From Alkanindiges sp. (lineage in GTDB: Bacteria; Pseudomonadota; Gammaproteobacteria; Pseudomonadales; Moraxellaceae): a stretch of 5,296 nt of DNA. Below the pieces are notes generated by a model. It ran no database searches. It saw only the letters and a list, made by a program, of their open reading frames with translations, and had not been told where the DNA came from. The position numbers were made by a program, and so were the translations under genes. How positions within the stretch are numbered: the first letter of the stretch is position 1; every line of letters begins with the position of its first letter. Below are positions 1-5,138 of the stretch, one piece after another. Location of the stretch: positions 1 to 5,296 of the forward strand of contig JASLIR010000135.1 in NCBI GenBank assembly GCA_030152125.1, in the 5' to 3' direction.

Positions 1-293
1 CCAAAGGCAATGTTGTCAAACACGGTCATGTGGCGGAACAGTGCATAGTGCTGGAATACAAAACCAACCTGACGGTGACGCACATGGGTGCCGGTGGCAT
101 CTTCACCTTCCAGCAGAATCTGGCCGCTATCCGCCGCTTCCAGGCCGGCAATAATGCGCAGCAGGGTGGTCTTGCCACAGCCTGACGGGCCGAGCAGGGC
201 TACCAGTTCGCCTTCCGGAAAGTCCAGCGTAATGTTGTTCAGGGCATGAAAGCCGCCAAAGTGTTTATCAATATTTTTAACTTCAATACTCAT
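1..293 (-). CDS. cysA: Sulfate/thiosulfate import ATP-binding protein CysA (N-terminal part, cut by window edge)
   Basis: This is the ATPase subunit of the sulfate/thiosulfate ABC importer. It sits on the cytoplasmic face and hydrolyses ATP to drive transport through CysT and CysW. Only the first 97 codons are present because the gene runs off the left edge. I translated it from the ATG at 293-291 ([14 protein letters not shown]...). Walker A is GPSGCGKTT at residues 35-43, and the Q-loop glutamine is Q81 in the stretch [19 protein letters not shown], which is nearly identical to Escherichia coli CysA as I remember it. The signature motif, Walker B and the C-terminal regulatory domain lie outside the window. 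The start is 18 bases after the cysW stop, with only a modest AGGA-type ribosome site about 10 bases upstream. It is the last visible gene of the sbp-hydrolase-cysT-cysW-cysA operon. The related ATPases PotA and MalK are less likely given the neighbours. Confidence 0.95.
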   Translation of the reverse strand, partial: MSIEVKNIDKHFGGFHALNNITLDFPEGELVALLGPSGCGKTTLLRIIAGLEAADSGQILLEGEDATGTHVRHRQVGFVFQHYALFRHMTVFDNIAF

Positions 294-311
294 GATTGCT
301 GTTTCCTGTAC

Positions 312-1202
312 TTAGCTGGCGGTGTCGGTACGGTTATCGCGGCTGTTACTGCGCGATTCCACCCATACTTTTAAGATCAGGGTCAGAATTGCCAGCAAGG
401 CCAATAGTGAAGACACCGCAAACGCTGCACTAAAGGTATATTCGTTGTATAAAATCTCTACATGGAGGGGCAGGGTATTGGTTTCGCCACGGATATGACC
501 GGAAACCACCGATACTGCACCAAACTCACCCATGGCACGCGCATTACACAGGATAACGCCGTACAGCAAGCCCCATTTAATGTTGGGCAGGGTGACATGC
601 CAGAAGGTTTGCCAGCCATTGGCACCGAGTACAATGGATGCTTCTTCTTCTTCGGTACCCTGCGCTTCCATTAATGGAATCAATTCCCGGGCTACAAAAG
701 GAACGGTAATAAAAATGGTGGCTAATACGATGGCTGGTACTGCATACAGGACCTTGATGTCATGATCGCCCAGCCATTCACCAAACCAGCCGCGGCTACC
801 AAACACCAGTACCAGCATTAAACCGGCAATCACCGGGGATACCGAAAAAGGCAGGTCAATCAGGGTAGTGAGAAGCGACTTGCCCCTGAACTTGAATTTA
901 GCCACTGCCCAGGCAGCAGCAACACCAAACACCACGTTAATAGGCACGGCAATGGCAGCCGTTAACAGGGTCAGCTTTACCGCAGCAAGGGTATCCGGAT
1001 GTACCAGTGCCTGAAAATAGACGCCAACACCCTGGCGGAAGCCTTCTACAAACACCAGAATAAGGGGCAGCAGCAGGCAGGAGACAAAGAACAGCAGGCT
1101 GATGGCAATAATTACACCACGTACAGCGGGCGATTCCTTGGTAGCATCACGCGATTGCAGGCGCTGTGCCAGTTCATTTGATGAAGCAGCATGGATACTC
1201 AT
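312..1202 (-). CDS. cysW: Sulfate/thiosulfate ABC transporter permease CysW
   Basis: This is one of the two inner-membrane permease subunits of the sulfate/thiosulfate importer, pairing with CysT to form the channel. The product is 296 residues, close to the roughly 291 of the E. coli protein. A hydrophilic N-terminus of about 28 residues is followed by about six hydrophobic segments, near residues 29-53, 72-101, 119-136, 152-171, 208-220 and 258-280. The EAA loop that contacts the ATPase is clear: E187-A188 through G193 ([14 protein letters not shown]), with the closing L-P at 205-206. An acidic run (TEEEEA) directly precedes it. The ATG at 1202-1200 overlaps the cysT stop TGA (1201-1199) in an ATGA arrangement, implying translational coupling. 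A GGGAG ribosome site lies inside cysT at 1212-1216, 9 bases from the ATG. The EAA-loop sequence (QGTEEEEA...[13 protein letters not shown]) resembles CysW rather than CysT. Confidence 0.96.
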   Translation of the reverse strand: MSIHAASSNELAQRLQSRDATKESPAVRGVIIAISLLFFVSCLLLPLILVFVEGFRQGVGVYFQALVHPDTLAAVKLTLLTAAIAVPINVVFGVAAAWAVAKFKFRGKSLLTTLIDLPFSVSPVIAGLMLVLVFGSRGWFGEWLGDHDIKVLYAVPAIVLATIFITVPFVARELIPLMEAQGTEEEEASIVLGANGWQTFWHVTLPNIKWGLLYGVILCNARAMGEFGAVSVVSGHIRGETNTLPLHVEILYNEYTFSAAFAVSSLLALLAILTLILKVWVESRSNSRDNRTDTAS

Positions 1203-2032
1203 GATGCAGTTCTCCCGGTGCGGCGACTTGCCCAGCTTTGTAACAGGTTAATAACCAATAGCAGAATAAAGGAGATCACCAGCATCACCACCGCAATGGT
1301 AGTGGCACCTGCGTAGTCATATTCTTCCAGTCGGGAAATAATCAGCAGGGGAGCGATTTCGGTCTGATACGGCTGGTTACCGGCAATAAAAATTACCGAG
1401 CCATACTCGCCAACACCACGGGCAAAGGCCAGGGCAAAACCGGTGAGCAGGGCCGGGAACAGAATCGGCAGAATCACCTTGGTAATGGTTTGAAAGCGGT
1501 TGGCACCCAGTGCCGCAGAGGCTTCTTCCAGCTCCACTTCCAGGTCAGACAGTACAGGTTGTACCGTGCGTACCACAAAAGGCAGGCCAATAAAAATCAG
1601 TGCAAGGGTAATACCGGCGCTGGTATAGGCTATCTGAATGCCATATGGTTCCAGGTGACTGCCAATCCAGCCATTTTTGGAATACAGGGTGGTCAGGGCA
1701 ATACCGGCCACTGCGGTTGGCAGGGCAAATGGCAAATCTACCAGTGCATCGACAAAACGTTTACCGGGAAAGCTGTAACGTACCAGTGTCCAGGCCAGCA
1801 GTAAGCCAAACACCACATTAATCAGTGCGGCAATCAGCGCGGTGGAAAAGCTGAGCTTTAGGGCTGCAATGATACGTTCAGAGGTTAAAATATCAATCAG
1901 GCCATCCCAGCCTACCCCCAGTGAGCGAATAAACACCGCCGAGATCGGGATGAGCACAATAATAGACAAATACGCAAGGGTAAACCCCAATGAAAGGCCA
2001 AACCCCGGCAATACGCGTGCCTGCCGAGACAT
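1199..2032 (-). CDS. cysT: Sulfate/thiosulfate ABC transporter permease CysT (CysU)
   Basis: This is the other inner-membrane permease of the sulfate/thiosulfate importer and the partner of CysW. From the chosen ATG at 2032-2030 the protein is 277 residues ([12 protein letters not shown]...), the length I recall for E. coli CysT. The frame is open two codons further to a GTG at 2038, but that GTG overlaps the AAGGAG ribosome site at 2043-2038. The ATG sits 5 bases after that site, so the shorter form is preferred. Hydrophobic segments lie near residues 12-36, 57-83, 97-117, 136-156, 187-206 and 241-265. The EAA loop is E170-A171 to G176 ([12 protein letters not shown]) and ends in L-P at 188-189. 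The gene starts 54 bases after the hydrolase stop and its own stop overlaps the cysW start by 4 bases. The assignment to CysT rather than CysW rests on gene order and the lack of the long hydrophilic N-terminus. Confidence 0.95.
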   Translation of the reverse strand: MSRQARVLPGFGLSLGFTLAYLSIIVLIPISAVFIRSLGVGWDGLIDILTSERIIAALKLSFSTALIAALINVVFGLLLAWTLVRYSFPGKRFVDALVDLPFALPTAVAGIALTTLYSKNGWIGSHLEPYGIQIAYTSAGITLALIFIGLPFVVRTVQPVLSDLEVELEEASAALGANRFQTITKVILPILFPALLTGFALAFARGVGEYGSVIFIAGNQPYQTEIAPLLIISRLEEYDYAGATTIAVVMLVISFILLLVINLLQSWASRRTGRTAS

Positions 2033-2037
2033 AGTCA

Positions 2038-2043
2038 CTCCTT
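2038..2043 (-). promoter_or_regulatory. Ribosome binding site that fixes the cysT start
   Basis: On the minus strand this reads AAGGAG, a strong match to the anti-Shine-Dalgarno sequence, with 5 bases (TGACT) before the ATG at 2032. It overlaps the upstream in-frame GTG, which therefore cannot be the initiation codon for this site. Confidence 0.8.
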
Positions 2044-2086
2044 AAATTCAAAATTAATAATGCAAAAACTAAAAATGTAGGTGTGT

Positions 2087-2719
2087 TTAAACAGTACTTC
2101 GGGTACCTGCAGCCAAGTGCAGGTTATGTTTGGGCAATAGTGCCATTAATTGCTGCCGGAAGTCGGTTTTTTTATGAACACTCGCTGGCAGATACTGAAA
2201 AATTCCGGGCCATGCACCATAACCTGCCGCCACATTAATATGACCGGCGTTACCCAGGTCAACCAGACTGGCTGCCCAATAGGCTGCCCAGGTCTCTGCG
2301 GCATTAAATGACAACCATGGATCATTACGGCTGGCAATCAGTTGGGTAGGCACCGTTAAAGCAGTTTGTTGTAATAGGTGGGCAATACTTGCTTCGCCAT
2401 CCTGACGCAAACCATTCACTGAAAAGCGCTCGGGATTGGCAGGGGCTACCAGCAGTAAACCGGCAATACGCTGTTTTAAGGCTGGGTAACGGGTGAGGGC
2501 AGCAACACTGGTCAGGCAGCCAAAGCTGTGCGCAACCACCTGAACCGGTGCTGTTTGCTGTAACAGCACTTCGGTGAAGCGCTGTACCCACACATCCAGT
2601 ACTGGATTGTTCCAGTGATCCTGCTCTACACGGGTTGCATCATGCAGCTGTTCCTGTAACCAGCTTTGCCAGTGGGCTTTTTCGCTACCGCCAACACCTG
2701 GAACAATTAATGCTTTCAT
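2087..2719 (-). CDS. RBBP9/YdeN-type alpha/beta serine hydrolase within the sulfate uptake operon
   Basis: This is a 210-residue alpha/beta hydrolase of the RBBP9/YdeN serine-hydrolase family, with no signal peptide and so probably cytoplasmic. The fold starts with KALIVPGVGGSEKAHWQSW, a typical first strand and loop for the family. A complete catalytic triad can be read: nucleophile S65 in the elbow AHSFG (alanine in place of the first glycine of GxSxG), acid D133 in ASRNDPW, and base H160 in NAGHIN, followed by the family-typical GYGAWPGI. About 30 residues after position 180 look like a C-terminal extension, since relatives are usually nearer 185-190. The start has a GGGAG site at 2728-2732, 8 bases upstream. 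It lies 42 bases after sbp and 54 bases before cysT, so it should be co-transcribed with sulfate uptake. Its substrate is unknown. An esterase or amidase on a sulfur-linked metabolite is only a guess from context. Confidence 0.88.
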   Translation of the reverse strand: MKALIVPGVGGSEKAHWQSWLQEQLHDATRVEQDHWNNPVLDVWVQRFTEVLLQQTAPVQVVAHSFGCLTSVAALTRYPALKQRIAGLLLVAPANPERFSVNGLRQDGEASIAHLLQQTALTVPTQLIASRNDPWLSFNAAETWAAYWAASLVDLGNAGHINVAAGYGAWPGIFQYLPASVHKKTDFRQQLMALLPKHNLHLAAGTRSTV

Positions 2720-2733
2720 GATGCGTTCTCCCT

Positions 2734-2761
2734 TTCAAACCGTGCTTATACGTGGTTTGAA
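2734..2761 (-). repeat. Stem-loop directly after the sbp stop codon
   Basis: A perfect 8-base inverted repeat has arms TTCAAACC (2734-2741) and GGTTTGAA (2754-2761) on the plus strand, separated by a 12-base loop. The outer arm touches the sbp stop codon (2764-2762), and the other arm ends 1 base before the hydrolase ribosome site at 2732-2728. There is no run of U after the stem on the transcribed strand, so it is not a canonical intrinsic terminator. An mRNA-stabilising or processing hairpin between the binding-protein gene and the downstream genes is the most plausible role. Confidence 0.6.
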
Positions 2762-3778
2762 TCAGTTGCCACGTTTAGCAGCGTTTTCGGCCACAATTTT
2801 GTCAAATACACCATCATTTTCAAAGTGTTCTTTCTGAACTTTGCGCCATCCGCCAAACTCTTTGTCAATGGTTACCAGTTTCAGCGGGGTAAATACGTTT
2901 TTGTATTTAGCTGCTGCCTGGGCATTGCGTGGACGGTAGAAGTTTTTCGCTGCAATTTCCTGACCGGCAGGTGAGTACAGGTAGTTCAGGTAACCGGTGG
3001 CCAGGCTACGTGTGCCATGCTTGTCAACGTTTTTGTCAACAATGGCTACTGGTGGTTCTGCCAGAACGGACAAGCTAGGGGTTACGATTTCAAACTTGCC
3101 TGGTTGTTCACGCAGGGCCAGGTGAGCTTCATTTTCCCAGGCCAGTAATACGTCGCCAATACCGCGTTCAGCAAAGGTAGTCGTTGAACCACGGGCGCCA
3201 GAGTCCAGAACTTTGGTTTGTTCGTAAATTTTGCGTACGAATTCACGTGCAGTTGCATCGCTACCACCTTTCTGGTGTTTAGCCCATGCCCATGCAGCCA
3301 GGTAATTCCAGCGTGCACCGCCAGAAGTTTTTGGGTTTGGCGTGATAATTTCTACACCTGGCTTAACGATGTCGCCCCAGTCTTTAATGCCTTTCGGGTT
3401 GCCAGTACGTACCAGGAATACGATGGTAGAGGTGTAAGGCGTAGAGTTTTGCGGGAAACGCTTTTGCCAGTCTTTGCTGTTAATCAGTGAACTATTGTCT
3501 ACAATGGCATCAATGTCGGAAGCCAGTGCCAGCGTTACCACGTCTGCTTCCAGACCATCAATCACGGCACGGGCCTGTTTGCCTGAACCACCGTGTGACT
3601 GGCGGAACTCTACTTCCTGTCCGGTTTTCTGTTTCCAGTAAGTACCGAACGATTTGTTAAAATCGTCGTATAATTCACGGGTTGGATCGTAAGATACGTT
3701 CAGGAAGCTAATTGGTGCTGCAAATACGCTGGCGCTCAGGAATGCCGCCGCTAACCCCACAGGTAATTTAAAAGACAT
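2762..3778 (-). CDS. sbp: Periplasmic sulfate-binding protein Sbp
   Basis: This is the high-affinity periplasmic sulfate (possibly thiosulfate) receptor that feeds CysT/CysW/CysA. The 338-residue precursor begins with a Sec signal peptide: K4, a hydrophobic core at residues 5-17, and probable cleavage after SVFA at residue 20. The mature protein opens with [15 protein letters not shown], the family hallmark. The signatures [10 protein letters not shown] (60-69) and [16 protein letters not shown] (148-163) are both present, with LDSGARGST (191-199) and LLAWENEA (211-218). By motif alignment to the Salmonella sulfate-binding protein, as I remember its structure, S65, S152, G153, G154, A195 and W214 should contact the bound sulfate, so the site looks intact. 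A GGAG ribosome site at 3786-3789 lies 7 bases before the ATG. It is the first gene of the operon. The paralogue CysP (thiosulfate-preferring) cannot be fully excluded, but the motifs read as Sbp. Confidence 0.95.
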   Translation of the reverse strand: MSFKLPVGLAAAFLSASVFAAPISFLNVSYDPTRELYDDFNKSFGTYWKQKTGQEVEFRQSHGGSGKQARAVIDGLEADVVTLALASDIDAIVDNSSLINSKDWQKRFPQNSTPYTSTIVFLVRTGNPKGIKDWGDIVKPGVEIITPNPKTSGGARWNYLAAWAWAKHQKGGSDATAREFVRKIYEQTKVLDSGARGSTTTFAERGIGDVLLAWENEAHLALREQPGKFEIVTPSLSVLAEPPVAIVDKNVDKHGTRSLATGYLNYLYSPAGQEIAAKNFYRPRNAQAAAKYKNVFTPLKLVTIDKEFGGWRKVQKEHFENDGVFDKIVAENAAKRGN

Positions 3779-3879
3779 TTTTTATCTCCGACAAAGTGTC
3801 AAATGTGTCACTGGTTTGTGTCATGGTGCTAAAATGGGTTTGATGAAAAAAACTGCTAAAAGCCAGCCCTCATCCGATG
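3779..3879 (-). promoter_or_regulatory. Probable 5' leader of sbp with three TGACAC repeats
   Basis: This stretch lies between the candidate promoter and the sbp start. Besides the GGAG ribosome site, it holds three exact copies of GTGTCA on the plus strand (TGACAC on the transcribed strand) at 3796-3801, 3805-3810 and 3818-3823. There are also two copies of TGCTAAAA at 3827-3834 and 3854-3861, and a run of seven A (T7 in the transcript) at 3846-3852. I see no known riboswitch and no leader peptide. The repeats may be a protein or small-RNA target, or chance. Confidence 0.35.
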
Positions 3880-3913
3880 TTTATAGAATATGGATTTTCT
3901 TTAGAATTAAAAA
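3880..3913 (-). promoter_or_regulatory. Candidate sbp operon promoter (weak -35, activator-dependent type)
   Basis: On the minus strand a -10-like TATTCT (3890-3885), overlapping TATAAA (3885-3880), lies 17 bases from a poor -35-like TTTTTA (3913-3908). It is followed upstream by a very AT-rich stretch up to about 3947. Known sulfate-uptake promoters in Gammaproteobacteria depend on the LysR-type activator CysB binding an AT-rich region near -35, and this layout is compatible with that. No specific CysB site can be claimed from reading alone. Confidence 0.35.
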
Positions 3914-3947
3914 ACAATTAAAAATGCTTTTAATATGAAAAAATGTG

Positions 3948-3951
3948 ATGA
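3948..3951. repeat. Putative target-site duplication, left copy (ATGA)
   Basis: ATGA directly abuts the left terminal repeat and is repeated at 4220-4223 directly after the right terminal repeat. Four bases can match by chance (about 1 in 256), but the exact placement at both ends supports a transposition footprint. Confidence 0.6.
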
Positions 3952-3983
3952 AGGGGCTGTTTATATTTCATATGCAAGTTGCG
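3952..3983. repeat. Left terminal inverted repeat of the MITE-like element
   Basis: It starts AGGGGCTG and ends GTTGCG. Compared with the reverse complement of 4189-4219, it shares the outer 8 bases exactly and then ATA, TTCA, ATGC and GTTGCG blocks in the same order, with five mismatches and one gap. Confidence 0.7.
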
Positions 3984-4081
3984 TTGTCGGCTAAAATTGA
4001 TTCAAACAAGGCGTGAAACGCAGCGAATGGTAAGCCCTTGGCAAGTTTCAGAACGAAGTTTGAGAAAATTTTAGCCACAAC
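3983..4081. repeat. Long internal inverted repeat of the element
   Basis: The arms are 3983-4007 and 4058-4081. GTTGT (3983-3987) pairs with ACAAC (4077-4081). After a one-base bulge, GGCTAAAATT (3989-3998) pairs with AATTTTAGCC (4067-4076). Three mismatches follow, then TCAAAC (4002-4007) pairs with GTTTGA (4058-4063). Further in, GTGAAAC (4013-4019) and GTTTCAG (4045-4051) can continue the stem. The enclosed sequence is 50 bases, so the whole unit could form a long imperfect hairpin in RNA or single-stranded DNA. Confidence 0.65.
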
Positions 4082-4122
4082 CCGAGGGGACAGGGACGTT
4101 TCTTGGCGCTGCTGCGTTATTC

Positions 4123-4154
4123 ATTGCTCCTTTAGAACCACTAAAGATCGCAAT
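4123..4154. repeat. Short internal hairpin of the element
   Basis: ATTGC (4123-4127) pairs with GCAAT (4150-4154), and CTTTAG (4130-4135) pairs with CTAAAG (4141-4146). There is a 2-versus-3-base internal loop and the pentaloop AACCA. This gives a compact 11-pair stem-loop in the right half of the element, separate from the long inverted repeat at 3983-4081. Confidence 0.55.
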
Positions 4155-4188
4155 TCATGCCTTGCATCACCTAAAAAACATCCACTGT

Positions 4189-4219
4189 CGCAACCGCATC
4201 TGAAGTATTAGCAGCCCCT
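4189..4219. repeat. Right terminal inverted repeat of the MITE-like element
   Basis: It starts CGCAAC and ends CAGCCCCT. It is the inverted counterpart of 3952-3983, one base shorter. Divergence between the arms is concentrated in scattered single positions, which suggests an old or imperfect pair rather than a recent perfect duplication. Confidence 0.7.
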
Positions 4220-4223
4220 ATGA
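4220..4223. repeat. Putative target-site duplication, right copy (ATGA)
   Basis: This is the second copy of the ATGA found at 3948-3951, lying immediately outside the CAGCCCCT end of the element. Confidence 0.6.
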
Positions 4224-4256
4224 AAAATCACCTACACTAAGTTCTGCAGATTTGCC

Positions 4257-4262
4257 TAAAAT
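4257..4262 (+). promoter_or_regulatory. Candidate -10 element for pabC
   Basis: TAAAAT matches the sigma-70 -10 consensus at five of six positions and would give a transcript start near 4268-4270 and a leader of about 25 bases to the chosen pabC start at 4295. No good -35 is present at 16-18 bases upstream, so the call is weak. It lies outside the MITE-like element. Confidence 0.3.
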
Positions 4263-4282
4263 GGGACAAACAGTGCATGAAC

Positions 4283-4288
4283 AAGGGG
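4283..4288 (+). promoter_or_regulatory. Ribosome binding site that fixes the pabC start
   Basis: AAGGGG lies 6 bases before the ATG at 4295 and inside the longer frame that starts at 4277. The upstream ATG at 4277 has only a distant GGGA. This argues for initiation at 4295. Confidence 0.65.
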
Positions 4289-4294
4289 ATAACA

Positions 4295-5107
4295 ATGCTT
4301 ATTACAAAAAATGGTGAACCCTGCCAGTCGATTGATTGCCATGACCGTGCCTTTTTATATGGCGATGGCTTTTTTACTACCATCCGTATCCAGCAAGGCC
4401 AGTTACTCTTTTGGCCACGGCATTTACAGCGCTTGCAGCGCTGTGCCGAACAGCTATTTTTTAATGTTGATTTTAGCCAGCTACAACAGGATGTACAGCG
4501 GGTACTGGCAAACTATATGAATGCCAGTGATGGCAATGCGGTTTTTAAGATTATTGTGAGCCGTGGCGTGGGCCAGCGCGGCTACCTTGCGCCGCAGCAA
4601 CCGGCGGATGTGTATTTTCAGGTGCTGCCTTATGTACAGTATGATGAATATGCGCAAGGGATTAACAGTGGTGTGCTGCCTTTAGTAATGGGGCATGTAA
4701 TGCCGCAACTGGCAGGCTTAAAAACCCTGAACCGGCTGGAGCAGGTGGTATTGCGTCAGGCACTGGCTGCAACAGCGTGGCCGGAAGCACTGGTGTGTGA
4801 TTTATCCGGTAACCTGATTGAAGGTGTTTACAGTAACTGCTTTATCTATCTGGATGGTGAATGGCACACGCCTTTGCTGGATCAGGCCGGGATTGAAGGT
4901 GTGATGCGTGCAGAAATTCTGGCGCAAATGCAGGCCAAGGGTATTACGCCGCATATTTCGCACATTCCCAGGGTGGCTATAGAGCGGATTGATGCCCTGT
5001 TCTTTTGTAATGCCCTTAGTGGCATTGTGCCGGTGCGGCAACTGCATGACCGCTTATTGAATGTGCAGATCGTGCAGGAATTACAGCAGCAACTTCTGTT
5101 ATTCTAG
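4295..5107 (+). CDS. pabC: 4-amino-4-deoxychorismate lyase PabC
   Basis: This is a pyridoxal-phosphate fold-type IV lyase that splits 4-amino-4-deoxychorismate into 4-aminobenzoate and pyruvate in cytoplasmic folate synthesis. From the ATG at 4295 it has 270 residues (MLITKNGEPCQS...), against about 269 in E. coli. Visible motifs are DRAFLYGDGFFTT (residues 17-29), the catalytic-lysine segment AGLKTLNRLEQVVLR with K143 as the expected Schiff-base residue, EGVYSNCFIY as a cofactor-binding stretch, GIEGVMRAEIL, and FFCNALSGIVPVR near the C-terminus. The frame is open from an ATG at 4277, but the AAGGGG site favours 4295. The related enzymes IlvE and D-amino acid transaminase share the fold, but the AGLK-LNRLEQV block and the following membrane-protein gene (probable mltG) point to PabC. 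No fabF lies upstream here, unlike in E. coli; the divergent neighbour is sbp. Confidence 0.93.
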   Translation: MLITKNGEPCQSIDCHDRAFLYGDGFFTTIRIQQGQLLFWPRHLQRLQRCAEQLFFNVDFSQLQQDVQRVLANYMNASDGNAVFKIIVSRGVGQRGYLAPQQPADVYFQVLPYVQYDEYAQGINSGVLPLVMGHVMPQLAGLKTLNRLEQVVLRQALAATAWPEALVCDLSGNLIEGVYSNCFIYLDGEWHTPLLDQAGIEGVMRAEILAQMQAKGITPHISHIPRVAIERIDALFFCNALSGIVPVRQLHDRLLNVQIVQELQQQLLLF

Positions 5108-5138
5108 CGCACTGTTCAATTTTGCATGATGATGATTC

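Larger units (their letters stand above)
3952..4219. mobile_element. MITE-like non-autonomous element, 268 bp, with terminal inverted repeats and ATGA flanks
   Basis: The ends begin AGGGGCTG and finish CAGCCCCT. The full terminal repeats (3952-3983 and 4189-4219) match at 26 of 32 aligned columns, with one gap. The element is flanked on both sides by ATGA (3948-3951 and 4220-4223), as expected for a 4-bp target duplication. It has no convincing reading frame and contains two internal inverted repeats (3983-4081 and 4123-4154), so most of it could fold when transcribed. Short size, terminal repeats, target duplication and no transposase are the defining marks of a MITE mobilised by a DDE transposase encoded elsewhere. 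The family is not recognised. It sits between the divergent sbp and pabC genes, about 40 bases upstream of the sbp -35 region, and appears not to break any gene. A degraded IS end pair or an ordinary intergenic repeat are alternatives. Confidence 0.72.

Noticed and set aside
1490..1804. Plus-strand 104-codon frame opposite cysT
   Set aside because: It lies wholly antisense to cysT. Its Gln/Gly/Cys-rich composition is typical of a shadow frame.
2033..2038. GTG at 2038 as the cysT start
   Set aside because: It overlaps the AAGGAG ribosome site. The ATG at 2032 is correctly spaced and gives 277 residues, the usual CysT length.
2033..2086. Internal promoter in the AT-rich gap between the hydrolase and cysT
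   Set aside because: The region is AT-rich but shows no -35/-10 pair with good spacing. Co-transcription from upstream of sbp explains the layout.
2325..2591. Minus-strand 88-codon frame inside the hydrolase gene
   Set aside because: It overlaps the hydrolase in another frame. The hydrolase has a full catalytic triad, and this frame shows no domain features.
3218..3490. Plus-strand 90-codon frame opposite sbp
   Set aside because: It is a shadow of the well-supported sbp coding sequence, with no ribosome site or recognisable domain.
3930..3971. Minus-strand 13-codon frame starting ATGAAATATAAACAG, as a leader peptide
   Set aside because: It has no ribosome site, lies partly inside the mobile element, and its composition shows no regulatory codon run such as Cys or Met repeats.
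3829..4265. 10-bp direct repeat CTAAAATGGG at 3829-3838 and 4256-4265
   Set aside because: One 10-mer repeat in a 500-base AT-rich region is plausible by chance. The copies lie in unrelated positions relative to the two divergent genes.
4277..4294. ATG at 4277 as the pabC start
   Set aside because: The AAGGGG ribosome site lies inside this extension and serves the ATG at 4295. The extra six residues are not typical of the family, and the candidate -10 would leave almost no leader.
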